64,000 bases of DNA, taken from positions 682,001 through 746,000 of the forward strand of contig JAKZAN010000004.1 of assembly GCA_023053545.1 (NCBI GenBank), in the 5' to 3' direction. This DNA is from Lepidurus packardi (taxonomy: Eukaryota > Arthropoda > Branchiopoda > Notostraca > Triopsidae). The notes under the pieces are model-generated. The model saw nothing but the letters and a program-made list of their open reading frames with translations, made no database searches and was not told the DNA's origin. Position numbers and translations under genes: made by a program. Shown piece after piece: positions 12,701-21,864 of this stretch. Within the stretch, counting starts at the first letter, position 1. Each line of letters begins with the position of its first letter.

Positions 12701-15700
12701 AAAGACTAGAAAATTCTTAACAGTGGGGCAGAAATGCAAAAAAAGACTAATAAATCACATGGTATCGTTTCCAGATGTGGATGAATGCTTGTCTAGTCCT
12801 TGTAGTGGAGGCGGATCTTGTCATAATCTGTTGGGAAGTTATCGCTGTGACTGCGAGCCAAATTTCCTGCTCAAAAACAACAAGTGTGAAGGTATATATA
12901 AATATATTCTTATATTCTTGGGGTGCTTCGGCTCAAGGCAAAGCTAGACAAACGACTTGCATAATCTTCTGATTTATAGACATAGATGAATGCATTAGCA
13001 ATCCGTGCCACAGTGGGGCTTGCATTAATTTGCCAGGCTCTTACCATTGCGTCTGCGACCCTGGCTACGAACTCCGGAATGGACGCTGCGAAGGTATGTG
13101 TGTCGCGAACATAATTACATTTGTGTCTGGGAAACCCACGAGACAAGCGCAAAGGGGACAAGACAAGCGATACTTGGTCTGCATTCGCAGCATTTAGACC
13201 GTCCCAGCTGGCTGCACCTTCTGGCAAGCAATCAACAATGAAGTTAGAAAACAACCCGCGCGAAAGCGACCAACACGTTCTCCGGATTTAGTCACAAATG
13301 GGTGTAATGTATCCCGTTGTCAAAAATGACACTAGTATGTCAGTTTTAAACAAGGAATTTTTCTTTTTCAGCTAATGGAGTGAAAGAAAGTACAAGATTG
13401 AACGATTCTCATCAAGGAAAGTTTTTGAGAATTGTTAACCTAAGCTAAACCTAAGCTAACGAAAGTTGATGAGAATCTTTAAACCTAACCTAAGCTAAAC
13501 TATCCATCAACCAATTTTCAACTCGAACGACACCTGCTTGTCATTCTTTTTCCGGAGAACGTTTTGCAACAATATGACACACTTACTGTTACTTTTTATC
13601 TCCGGGTTCTGAAACCGGAGAACCTGTTGAGAAGATTCGCTGTCTTAGGGCTGCTCCTTGTGTCAAAAGAAGCTCTCCAACGACGAAAACCAGTGCAACA
13701 ATGACATTCAGGGAGTCAACCTGGGGAAAGAGGGCTTTCTTTCATTGTTAAGGGTTTTATTGAAAAGTTATAGAACACTACTATTATGTGGAGCAAATAG
13801 TCCTACGTGTACAGTAAAAAACATAACAAATGTTTCTTAGACATCGACGAATGTTTAACCTACAAATGCGGGGGCAAATGTGTCAACTTCCCGGGTTCCT
13901 ACCGTTGCGAATGTCCTAAGGGATTTCATCTGCAAGGCCATCTATGTGTCGGTATGCAAAACAACTGTCTTTTTTGTTATTATTTTTGTTTACTTTTTGT
14001 CGCTTCTCGGCCTTTTGGCTAAGATCAAAGTGTTTGTTTACTTTAGTAAGCGTTTAGCTAGGAAGTAAGTTCTTTTGTTCCTCAAGATTAATAGTTCACG
14101 TTCTAGATATTAACGAATGTGCGAAAAGTCCGTGCCAAGGCAAATGCATTAACTTGCCAGGCTCTTACCAGTGCGAATGCCAAAAAGGATACCAACTCGA
14201 AGGACATTCTTGTCTAGGTAAGTGATTTAGTGTCTTCTTTTGTGTGTTTGTTGTAACTGGAACTGTTTGTATTTGAGTTCATTTTCTTATTTTTTCTTAA
14301 AATTCCTTTTTTTTATAATGTTATTTTTATGCAATTTTAGATATCGACGAATGTGGAATCCAAAATGGGGGTTGTTCTCACATTTGCCAGAACACGAATG
14401 GATCATACAACTGCGCGTGTTTTCCTGGTTTTGAAGTCAGTCCTAGGTAAAATAATAATAATCAAATAGATCGAAAGTAAATATAAGATAAGTACATAGA
14501 ATCAAAATATACAAAATGTACAAAATAAATATAAAAGATAAAAAAAGCTGTGTTCATAGGAATGCGAGCCTCTGTGTCGACGTCAATGAATGTAAACTTG
14601 AAAACGGAGGCTGCAGTCAAGATTGTATAAATACGCAAGGATCGTTTTACTGCTCTTGCAGCGATCAGTTTTACTTGGCAGCTGACAAGAAAACATGCGC
14701 TGGTAACTTGACCCTTTCTGTTCATTACAAAGTCTAGAGTTTTGATAGAAGTTTTTTTCGTGAATTTCGTGAACAGAAAAACTGCTGAAATGTGCCCGAC
14801 CCCCAAACCCGGCTCACGGCGAGATGGACTGTATAGTGGCCCAGTTAGAGATTGAAGACTCTGAAGAACTAGAAACGAACGGCAGGGGCGATATGGGCCA
14901 CAAAATCAAGAAAAACTTCCCTCGCGGCTCCACTTGCCAAATATCATGTCAAAAGGGATATAAATTGAATGGCGAAGCCTTGGTTACGTGTGGCAAAGAC
15001 GGCGAGTGGCTGGGCCAAATTCCTACTTGCGTTCGTAAGCCATGACTTGGGTTCTTTTTGTCCTGATTTCCTTTTTCTACAATTTCCTTTTATTAGCTCT
15101 GCCATGTCCAAGGCTGCAGGTACCAGAAAACGCCATAGTTGTGCCCGCGTCTTGTGCCACCGGGAAGAGTTTCGCTGGCCAGCAATGCCACATCAGGTGC
15201 AAGTCCGGTTACAAACTGTCTGGCGGATCGCAGTATGTCTGTCTCGCATCGCAGCAGTGGAAAACGTCTGAGAAACTACCCCATTGCGACAAAACAGGTA
15301 CAACTTGAAATTTAATTCATAGTTATTTTTTTTTAATTTAAAAAAACAAAACAATTTTTTATCTCCTAATTTTCGTAAAAAAAAAAAATTTAAAAGACTG
15401 CATTTTTGTGCATTTTTTTATTCTTTTTAAAATTGTTTAATTTATAAAAAAAAATATAATGTTTCTAAAATTTTTTTTTTTTTTTATTTCTTAAAAAATG
15501 TTATTAGTATTAGTTTTCATACATTTTCGTTTATTATTATTAGTATTTCATGAAACTTGCATTTAATTTTTTTTTTACATTTTTATTAGATAGTCCAAAT
15601 CCGTTCATCCAATGTCCTAGCAATATCAGCATTTCATTACCCCAGAATCAAAAGAAAGCGTACGTCAACTTCCCTCGACCCTTGTCCAACATGAATTGGT

Positions 15701-18700
15701 ATAGGTAAAGAAATTTCGAATTAATTACATACAGTGGGTGATCGGTTAACGAACAGATCGGATAGCGACACTTTTTTTTTCGCATTTTTGTGATCGGATA
15801 ACGAACACCTAACTGAACCAACACAGTCTCTGGTTAAAAAGCCGGAGGTCAAATATGACACTGGTGTGTCATGTGTCACATTGTTACAAAACGTTCTCTG
15901 GAAAAGAGCAAGTGTCACTCGAGTTGAAAATTGGTAGTTGGGTTGGAAATAAATTAGGTTAGACTAGCTTAGCTTAGGTTAGGTCAACGATGCTCTTCAA
16001 CTGTCGTTGATGAGCATCGTTGAAACTTGTACTTACTTTTACTCTATTAGCTGGAAAAAATGCATTGTTCGAAAGATTTGACTGGGGGATACGTTACACC
16101 CGTTTGTCACTAAATACGGAGAACGTGTTGCACAGAACAAACACAAGAAGAAACGACGCTGTGTGTAAGATTTGTCAACACGTTCTCCGGATTATTGTTA
16201 TTACATATTATTAATTACATATTACTAATTACATATTATTACTTATCATTTGTATTATTAAATGTGGTATTATTGTTATTACATATACATAAGCGGAGTA
16301 AGAATTTATGTTGTTTTTTATTTATTTTTTGGGTCTCCAGACCGAATGAATCAAATTCCCATTAAAGTCAATGGTAAATCGATGATCGGTTCACGAACAT
16401 ATTTTGGAACGGATTGTGTTCGTTAACCGATCACCCACTGTATTTCAAAGGAAAGATGGATTGTTTTCTGATATTGTCTATAATTAGATACGTGGATGCG
16501 GAGCCTGCCTGGGCCAAACAACTGGAAGGGGAATTTCCGGCCGGGAAAACTACGGTGACCTTCAGAGTACGGTCGCCGGTACAAGATTTGACAGACATGT
16601 GTTCTTTTGTGGTTGATGTGGTGGACCGTGAAGCGCCGCGCATTATCAACTGTCCTACTGATCCGGTCGTCGTGGATTTAGCTCCTGGTGAAACCTCGCA
16701 AATCGTCACGTGGAATGAGCCCATCTTCCACGACAATATCGCTGTCGTGTCGCTTACCAAATCACGAGTAAATTTTTTACTTCGCTCTTAACTTCAAATA
16801 TAACTCTCGTTGCAATTTATTCGCTTAGATCTAGCTCACTAGAAAATCTAGTCCACAACCAGATCTAATTTGTTTCTTTTTATGTTTAGGAATCGGGCGA
16901 GCTTTTCCAAGGTGGCAAACACCAAGTTGTTTACGAAGCCAAAGATGGAGCTGGGAACACGGCCAAATGCGAAATTACGGTGGATATCAAAAGTAAGATT
17001 TATTGCCACAGGCCAAAAATAAAATAAGAATAAATTGATTTTTTTTTTACCTTTCCCTGTATTCGTCACCCAAGTTCCAGGAAGACGTGTAGGAAAGGTC
17101 AAAGCTGTAAAATACCTGTCAGAAAAAAAATTGGTGCGCTGTCCAGGATCGAAACCGGGCAAATACGTGGAACTTTTTACTGTAAGCTCCTAAATTCGTT
17201 GATTTAACCAAAACTTGTATGCCTTTTCGTATTGTAGTCCAAAGTACCAGCAGGATGCATCGTTGTTAACAGTCCTAGTGCGTATACCACGCCCCCCTCA
17301 CGCTCAGAAGTTGCTGGTAAGTCATCGAGCGAGAAAAAAATCAGATTAAATTAACATTTCCTTCAGCCGAGAAGATTACCCGACTCGTTTTTACTTGTAA
17401 AGTATCAGAAACTAACCCTATAGTTACCAGGGATAGTAGAACTAACGGGAGATTATTTTTTAAAAAAATAAAAAAAAATAATAGTATCGTAGTTGTAGTG
17501 TCTAACGTTCTTTCTAAACCTTGTAGCTTTTGACTGGGACTTCGGTACCACGAGTGCTCCCACCCATCCAACCCCAACCAATCCCCAACTACGTCGTAAA
17601 ACAAAATCAGAGCCTTTGACTTGGGCCATGTCTTCAGGTCAGCCTCTCCATATCCCACTTACATTCGCTTTTCCTCACCTTAAGAAAACAATCTAACGCT
17701 TGCACTTGGAATGCCGCATGGTGTTGCGTTTATAAAATTGGGCTTGATGCAATAGCAGGCTTTTTATTCTCCCTTAAAGACCAATAGCTACCATAATAAC
17801 AAAGTTGGCTTTAAACAAAAAAGGCCAAAGAATTTGGTTTTTAGTGATTTTTTCTTTCCATAATGCGCCAAGTAATAATTCGGCTATTAAAGAAAGAAAT
17901 TTAAAAATAGGATTCCCGGCTCTCTGACGTCATGCACGTGTCGAAAATCATGATACCTGAACTTCGTTTACTCTTTAAGCATTGAAATAAATAGTAACCA
18001 TGGTGACAAGCTGCCAAAAAAGTACAGTAGATGCCGCTGATTGTGGCCACTGGTTATTAGTAGCAGCCGCTTGCTGGAATCAAATGTTAAAGGACCAATT
18101 AAAAATGATAAAATTCATAGCATTTTCATCGATTATTAGAATCACACGTTAGGGTATTAGAATCAATTTCAAACGAATCTTCACATGTGCAGTAATGAAA
18201 CTACAGTAGTGATCGCTAGATGGGCTTTGCATTGACTAATGACATGGTTTTTGCGTCGTTTTGACCAATCCTGTCGTTTCCAGCCTATTACTAGGCTTAG
18301 GAGGAAATGAAAGCGGTCGAGGAAAGCGGGAAAGGGAAACGGTCGTTAAGTTAGGAATTTCTCGATCGTCTCTATCAAAATTGTGGAAAAGTCGGTACGA
18401 AATAAGCAATCGTGGGTCTAGTGAATCTAGAAAAAGGAAAGTGTGGGAAAGTGTCGAAAAGTAGACGGTGCTTTGTTTCTCCGGTTTAAACAAGCCAATT
18501 CGTTTCACGCTGAATCGTAGCATTCTATCGCATATTTCCGATTTTCGCTTATTAGAATCTCCACTTAATTGAATCAATATTCACTTGACAAACGTGTTCA
18601 CAATAAGCAGCATCTAGTGTACCATGATACGTCCGTGACGTCATGGCCGAAAGTTTGCATGCCAGTAACTCGTGAGCGTTTCCTAACCAAAAAGTTATTC

Positions 18701-19464
18701 TAATACGACTGCACGGTTTTAGAATAATGCAGATAGCAAGGCATTCATCAAAATCCCAACAGATGAATGTATTTTTTTGGTGGCTATTGCCCTTTAAAGC
18801 TTCTCGATTAAAAAAAAAAAAGTGTCCGTCTGTGAATGTTCTGTGTTGTCCTGCAGGGTCACGGTATCATCCTCCTTGTTGTAAGCCTAAGCCTACCAAA
18901 ACTCCTCAGTTGCATCGTAATTCTTATTACGACAACAACTCTCATGGACTGCCTAACAACCCTTGGCAATGGGATGCCCTGGCGGGCAGTAGGGACAACA
19001 ATCAAATCCCGGGAACTTGGCTGCAGCGGATACCTAGCCCGAGGGAATGGGCAGGTACTTTTAAGCGCTAAAATCATATCCCTTCCTCTTTAACTTTTTG
19101 TTTTCGGCTTTAAACCACTGGACTCTTGAAAAAATAACTTTGCTCTACCTTTTTCAGCTAAGAGCTTGTGATATGGGCGTTGATTGTTTTCGCTAATTTT
19201 GTCTTGACTTACATTCGCGTTCGCTTAGTATCTTGGCGCGTTTGCGTTGCCTGAAAAAGTTTTATTTACGTACTTTTAATTTTTCTGTTTGTGGTTTTAG
19301 CAGCTACGGAAGCTCATCGATTGAGGCATCGCAATAGCCGAGATAAACGGCGTTTGACCACCACAAATCGACCCCGAGACATTCGCCCCGGACCAGTCTC
19401 CAAGGATGGGCAGAGTCACCGCCGAGTGCGGCTTCGAACCCAGTCGCCTGCTTCAGTTACTTAA
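527..19464 (+). CDS. Sushi/EGF/HYR multidomain extracellular protein (5' partial)
   Basis: Probably a large secreted or cell-surface matrix protein. Exons chained by splice sites and phase: 527-703, 6502-6619, 6707-6831, 7882-8107, 8224-8369, 8704-8889, 9039-9161, 9236-9493, 10281-10544, 10635-10757, 10823-10945, 11132-11254, 11379-11627, 11752-11862, 11925-12035, 12137-12247, 12357-12473, 12568-12684, 12775-12891, 12980-13093, 13841-13951, 14107-14217, 14341-14446, 14560-14702, 14777-15034, 15097-15297, 15590-15704, 16488-16767, 16890-16992, 17075-17181, 17238-17316, 17527-17637, 18857-19054, 19304-19464. With one base carried in they give 1707 codons and a TAA at 19462. Domain order is Sushi, Lys/Arg-rich linker, Sushi, 21 EGF, two Sushi, HYR, basic tail. 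The start and signal peptide lie upstream of the window. The layout recalls SVEP1- or fibrillin-like proteins; I cannot name the ortholog. Small exons in the 5.8-kb first intron could be missed. Confidence 0.85.
1066..1740. repeat. Tandem duplication, about 336-bp unit
   Basis: Two adjacent diverged copies of one block. The landmark TGTTGCTAAATCCTTCA occurs at 1121 and 1457 (offset 336). Each is followed by the motif TTTCCTACGTTTCATTG and, further on, by a shared GAGCTCAATAAG stretch (about 1270 and 1608). The copies differ by substitutions and small indels, so the duplication is not recent. Confidence 0.8.
2902..4139. repeat. Three dispersed copies of a ~70-bp repeat
   Basis: Copies at about 2902-2970, 3698-3768 and 4061-4139 share the order CCGTATACC...AACTTATTG...GAAAC...CACAGATG...TGATGTTTGTT. 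They lie in the same orientation within one intron. A further shared stretch (TTTTTTCCTTTTGACTTTTT) occurs near 2875 and 4390. The family is unidentified. Confidence 0.6.
2971..3304 (+). mobile_element. Diverged MITE of the CAACACGTTCTCC family
   Basis: It shares internal order with the copies at 13271, 15819 and 19879: a degenerate GGTTCTCC end, a tract ending TGTCACTCGAGTTGAAAATT, a TTAGGTTAGG-rich core, the hairpin CATCAACTTTCGTTGATG, an ACTCCACTAGCTGAAAA segment and a degenerate AGAGAACG end. The ends are eroded and no target duplication is visible. Confidence 0.6.
6502..8369 (+). other. Basic linker exons and second Sushi domain
   Basis: Exons 6502-6619, 6707-6831 and 7882-8107 encode a low-complexity linker: first acidic/Gln/Asn-rich, then a Lys/Arg/Gly-rich cluster containing [13 protein letters not shown], then a Ser/Ala/Glu stretch. 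Exon 6502-6619 is needed because it converts phase 1 to phase 2; without it 703 and 6707 cannot be joined in frame. Exon 8224-8369 encodes a second Sushi module with [13 protein letters not shown] and a final PVC. Confidence 0.75.
7476..7663. mobile_element. Short MITE-like inverted repeat element
   Basis: AGTGCGTTCCACTGG at the left faces two right-hand inverted copies, CAGTGGAATGCGCT ending at 7603 and CCAGTGGAACGCGCT ending at 7663. Inside, each half has TGCACC and a CACTGAGTGC-like segment. Related sequence (GTGTTCCACTTGC...GTGCAAT) precedes the repeat at 60957. It lies in the intron between exons 6831 and 7882. The superfamily is unknown. Confidence 0.6.
13271..13629 (-). mobile_element. 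MITE with CAACACGTTCTCCGG ends
   Basis: Terminal inverted repeats are CAACACGTTCTCCGG at the left and CCGGAGAACCTGTTG at the right. The core holds CTAAGCTAAACCTAA-type telomere-like repeats and a GTTGATGAGAATC stem. It lies in the EGF-array intron 13094-13840. No clear target duplication is seen. Confidence 0.8.
14000..14032 (+). pseudogene. U2 snRNA 5'-end fragment
   Basis: The sequence CGCTTCTCGGCCTTTTGGCT followed by AAGATCAAAGTGT matches the conserved 5' end of metazoan U2 snRNA (stem-loop I and the start of the branch-point-recognition region), then diverges. The branch-site-pairing GUAGUA and the Sm site are missing, so it is a truncated copy and not a functional snRNA. It lies in the intron between exons 13951 and 14107. 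Confidence 0.85.
14777..15297 (+). other. Third and fourth Sushi domains
   Basis: Exon 14777-15034 starts with [13 protein letters not shown], has an acidic insert, then [19 protein letters not shown] and a WLGQIPTC ending. Exon 15097-15297 has [32 protein letters not shown] and a KLPHC ending. Both are one-exon CCP modules in phase 1, directly after the last EGF. Confidence 0.85.
15732..16440. mobile_element. TA-flanked Tc1/mariner (pogo-like) non-autonomous element
   Basis: Perfect terminal inverted repeats begin CAGTGGGTGATCGGTTAACG and are flanked by TA at 15730-15731 and 16441-16442, the TA target duplication of the Tc1/mariner superfamily. The sub-terminal motif GGATAACGAACA is repeated inside, as in pogo-like ends. 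There is no transposase. A second MITE (15819-16130) is inserted in it. It lies in intron 15705-16487 and does not disturb the exons. Confidence 0.85.
15819..16130 (+). mobile_element. Nested MITE of the CAACACGTTCTCC family
   Basis: It starts CAACACAGTCTCTGG and ends GGAGAACGTGTTG. It contains the family-specific TGTCACTCGAGTTGAAAATT tract, a short TTAGGTTAGG core and a GTTGATGAGCATCGTTGAAAC segment. It sits wholly inside the pogo-like element 15732-16440, so it inserted later. A further end fragment (CAACACGTTCTCCGG) occurs at about 16176. Confidence 0.75.
17238..19464 (+). other. C-terminal basic tail exons
   Basis: Exons 17238-17316, 17527-17637, 18857-19054 and 19304-19464 encode Pro/Ser/Thr-rich then Asn/Trp- and Arg-rich sequence with no domain I recognise. 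The end is rich in Arg pairs (e.g. SRDKRRL), which could be furin-type cleavage or glycosaminoglycan-binding sites (inference). The last acceptor reads TTTTAGCAG, so splicing after 19300 or 19303 would add or skip one Ala codon. TAA is at 19462-19464. Confidence 0.7.
18025..18619. mobile_element. TA-flanked Tc1/mariner-type MITE
   Basis: The ends CAGTAGATGCCGCTGATTGTG and, inverted, CACTAGATGCTGCTTATTGTG are flanked by TA (18023-18024 and 18620-18621). The interior has several TTAGAATC motifs in both orientations and no transposase frame. It lies in the intron between exons 17637 and 18857. Confidence 0.75.
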
Positions 19465-19539
19465 ATGAGGGCGGGCAATAATTGTGCCACTAAATTGACA
19501 GATTATTATTATTATTATTCTTTACTTTTTTGGTAGGAA

Positions 19540-19878
19540 TATACAGTGCGCACCGCCATATTTTGTAAATTATCCAAAGAAACTTGAGCATAAATTATTC
19601 TTTCTGTCCATACGAGTTTGGCTGAATGCATTGCTAAGAAATCATTGTATTAATCACCCAAACAATTGAATACTGTTTTTTTTATATATAAAAGAAATGG
19701 GGAGGAAGGTCATTTGCAATAGCGATCGGCCTTCATTTTGCTGCGACGATCAAGCAAGACTTCGTGCAATTTGCCCTCCGTTTTAGCTTTCTTGACGTCC
19801 TGTCGGTCTTCCTCGGAAAGCCGGATGCGTTTGTCCTGGAATTTTTAGAATTTCTTGATATAGTTCAGCTCAATCCGG
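19540..19878 (-). pseudogene. Broken duplicate of the FRG1 last exon and 3' UTR
   Basis: Near-identical to 25745-26110, which holds the FRG1 3' UTR and the end of its last exon. The C-terminal coding region is recognisable, ending with the same DRYCK and stop, but a Gln codon of the KKFQKFQ stretch has become TAA and the copy stops where a MITE begins at 19879. It is therefore a non-functional partial tandem duplicate, about 6.2 kb from the intact gene and in the same orientation. Confidence 0.85.
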
Positions 19879-20322
19879 CAACACGTTCTCCGGATTTAGT
19901 TACATACGTACGTAAAGTGTCCCTGGGTCAAACATGACATTTGTGTGTCATAGGCCAACAATGAATTCTTCTTTTTTCAGCTAGTGGAGTGAAAGAAAAT
20001 TCAAATTTTAGCGACTCTCATCAACGAAAATTGATGAGAATCGTGAAGCTAACCTAATCTAACCTAACTGAATAACCTAACCTAAGCTAACCTAACCTAA
20101 TCAAACCTAAACTAACCTAATGAAACCTAACCTAACCTAACCTAAACCTAACCTATCCTAACTTAACCTAACCTAACCTAAACTAATGTATTTACAATCC
20201 AACTACCATTTTTGAATTCGAGTGACACCCGTTTGTCATTCGTTTTCCGAGAACGTTTTGAAACCATAATACACACTAGTGTCATTTTTATCTCGGATTT
20301 CCAAAACTGGAGAACCTGTTGG
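19879..20322 (-). mobile_element. MITE with 8-bp target duplication and telomere-like core
   Basis: Left end CAACACGTTCTCCGG, right end GGAGAACCTGTTGG, flanked by CAATCCGG at 19871-19878 and 20323-20330. An 8-bp duplication fits hAT-type insertion, but the ends are not typical hAT ends. It is inserted in the FRG1 pseudogene fragment. The core is a long run of CCTAA variants. Confidence 0.85.
20042..20190. repeat. Interstitial (CCTAA)n telomere-like array
   Basis: About 150 bp of imperfect CCTAA/AACCT units, the complement of the arthropod telomere repeat TTAGG, with variant units such as TCTAA, GCTAA and CCTAAA. It forms the core of the MITE 19879-20322, so it was carried by a transposon and is not a chromosome-end relic. 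Confidence 0.85.
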
Positions 20323-20330
20323 CAATCCGG

Positions 20331-20814
20331 TCGAAATTTTTTTGCACCATCTAGCGGCATTAAACTACGAGAAAAAATTTAGCTAATAATTTCGTTTAAT
20401 ACATTTTCACACACCCCGTTACAAATTTTTACATTCCACCAACCGTGCCGGGCTTCAGTTACCCGTCGGTCGCATCCATCGTTTTCAATGGGATGAACGG
20501 GTACTAGGATGACTTTATGCTTTTTAGGTCTCGTGTCTAAAAGAAGCGATAACTTTGAAAAAGGGAAATCCGGTTGTACTCGGAGCTGAAAGACAGAAAA
20601 TGCCCCTCCTCAAAGTAAAGACGGATTTTACTTTCATTAGTTTCGGTTCGGTTTTAGAGTGGAACAGGTTCAAATGAAAAATTTACTTAATCCCACGGGT
20701 AAGGAGGTAAGGAACCACGGAGGTTTCCCTATACTTGTTCTTTTTCGACACTATACCTTGGAGTCTAGAGCTCAAAAAGAAAAGTTTACAATTTCATTCT
20801 ACAAGAGCAAAAAA
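20331..20814. other. No gene seen
   Basis: Unique-looking sequence between the MITE and the 5S gene. The only frame of note (20659-20895) runs into the 5S gene and has no recognisable product. Confidence 0.5.
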
Positions 20815-20932
20815 GCCAACAGCACACGGTGTTCCCAGGCGGTCACCCATCCAAGTACTGACCGGGCCCGACACAGCTTGACTTCCAGGAGCTGACGAGT
20901 CTGGGTACATTCTGTGTGGTATGGCCGTTGGC
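20815..20932 (-). rRNA. 5S ribosomal RNA gene
   Basis: The 118-nt sequence on the minus strand starts GCCAACGGCCATACCAC, has the A-box-like GTCAAGCTGTG and the C-box TGGATGGGTGACCGCCTGG, and ends CTGTTGGC followed by a T run (Pol III terminator). It differs from the copy at 60748 at one position near the 3' end. The spacer upstream (higher coordinates) contains the conserved TTCGGCCTGCTCAGGC element. It may be an active gene or a member of a dispersed 5S family. Confidence 0.9.
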
Positions 20933-21529
20933 GTAATCAGTCCTTTTCACACTCAATAAATAGGGCCGCATGTTTTTGACGTAACGCCTGAGCAGGCCGA
21001 AGGAACGCAACGAGTTCCGGCCTGAACCGTCAGGGACACGGCGCTTCATAGCTTTTCGAAGAGTTGTATTGAAGATTGGGAATTACGTCTTTTGGGAAGC
21101 TTTTCACAAACAATATATAGGACACGGCGCTGATTTGCTTTTCGAAGCTTTTCACAATCAATAAATAGGCCACGGCGCTGATCAGCTTTTCAAAGAGTTG
21201 TATCGAAGATTGGGAATTACGTCTAAAAGTGTAAAAAAATAAAAAGCCAACAGCACCCGGTGTTCCCAGGCGGTCACCCATCCAATTTATGCCTGAGCAG
21301 GCCGAACGAACGCTCCTAGTCCAGGACTGACTCGTCCCAACCCCCCTTGCTTCTCACATGCGCTACATAGGGCTGCTTTTTGTTAAAGGTAGTGCCTCTA
21401 AAGACACTTGTGGTTGACATTAGCCAGCTAAGCAAAAGGTAATTGCTCTCCTTCTTGTCACTACTACTACATGTCTAAACAAGGAAAGGAAGAAAAAAAG
21501 CGGATTAATTAGCTTGAAATTCCCTGCAC
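20933..21529 (-). other. 5S rDNA spacer with truncated 5S copy
   Basis: Read on the minus strand, this is spacer with two copies of the GCCTGCTCAGGC element (about 20987-21010 and 21290-21310) and internally repeated CTTTTCGAAAAGC-type segments. The region looks like the remains of a short tandem 5S array. Confidence 0.65.
21246..21285 (-). pseudogene. 5S rRNA 3'-end fragment
   Basis: About 40 nt matching the 3' third of the 5S gene (GGATGGGTGACCGCCTGGG to CTGTTGGC). The first ~78 nt are missing, and the fragment is joined directly to the spacer element GCCTGAGCAGGCC, which implies a deletion inside a 5S unit. Confidence 0.85.
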
Positions 21530-21753
21530 TGTGATGGATCTAACTACACAGGTTTTGATTGCCGATGGATGCTTGTATTATGGATAATGCTCAGGTTAAT
21601 TCACACGCTATGTTGGACTTCCTTTCTCCTTAGCTCTCTCTACTCGTTGTTGTTTATTCGCAATCCCCCTCCAAGGTCAGGTACCGCGATTGGCAATGTT
21701 GGTATCACTCAGGTACAAGGGTCATATTAAATACTGAAACACAAGTCATTACA
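21530..21753 (-). repeat. 3' LTR of the Gypsy element
   Basis: 224 bp, apparently identical to 25406-25629. In element orientation it is preceded by a purine-rich tract. Confidence 0.93.
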
Positions 21754-21864
21754 TCCCTCCCTTGTTTAGTTAGAAAGAAGATTACATTTGTTCTTTTGGG
21801 AAAATTGAATAGTTTAACGAAACACATTAAATCAAATTGTTTTCTTTGCACTGACATGCATTGA

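Larger units (their letters stand above)
8704..14702 (+). other. Array of 21 EGF-like (mostly calcium-binding) domains
   Basis: Nineteen exons encode 21 six-cysteine EGF modules, most starting with the D-[IV]-[DN]-E-C calcium-binding signature and carrying a central Asn plus a GSY/GSF aromatic. Exons from 8704 to 14217 all begin and end in phase 1, so each is a shufflable single-domain cassette (9236-9493 and 11379-11627 hold two each). The module starting at 14341 is split: its last Cys is in exon 14560. The module at 10281-10544 has a 47-residue insert between its fourth and fifth Cys. Such arrays form rod-like, calcium-stiffened stretches in fibrillins and fibulins; that function is inferred from the family. 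Confidence 0.92.
15590..17181 (+). other. HYR (hyalin repeat) region
   Basis: Exons 15590-15704, 16488-16767, 16890-16992 and 17075-17181. The first HYR-like unit begins [14 protein letters not shown] and ends with [16 protein letters not shown]. The second begins [19 protein letters not shown] and ends with [19 protein letters not shown], a typical Ig-fold hyalin-repeat ending. HYR modules occur beside Sushi and EGF modules in extracellular adhesion proteins. The intron at 15705-16487 carries a nested MITE pair. Confidence 0.8.

Noticed and set aside
18236-18577. 113-aa minus-strand frame
   Set aside because: Lies inside the TA-flanked MITE; no transposase motif.
19158-19170. Alternative last exon of the EGF gene ending at the TGA near 19170
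   Set aside because: The acceptor at about 19157 would add only three codons before a stop. The exon at 19304 gives a longer basic tail in phase and is preferred, though alternative splicing is possible.
20659-20895. 78-aa frame
   Set aside because: Overlaps the 5S rRNA gene; not coding.
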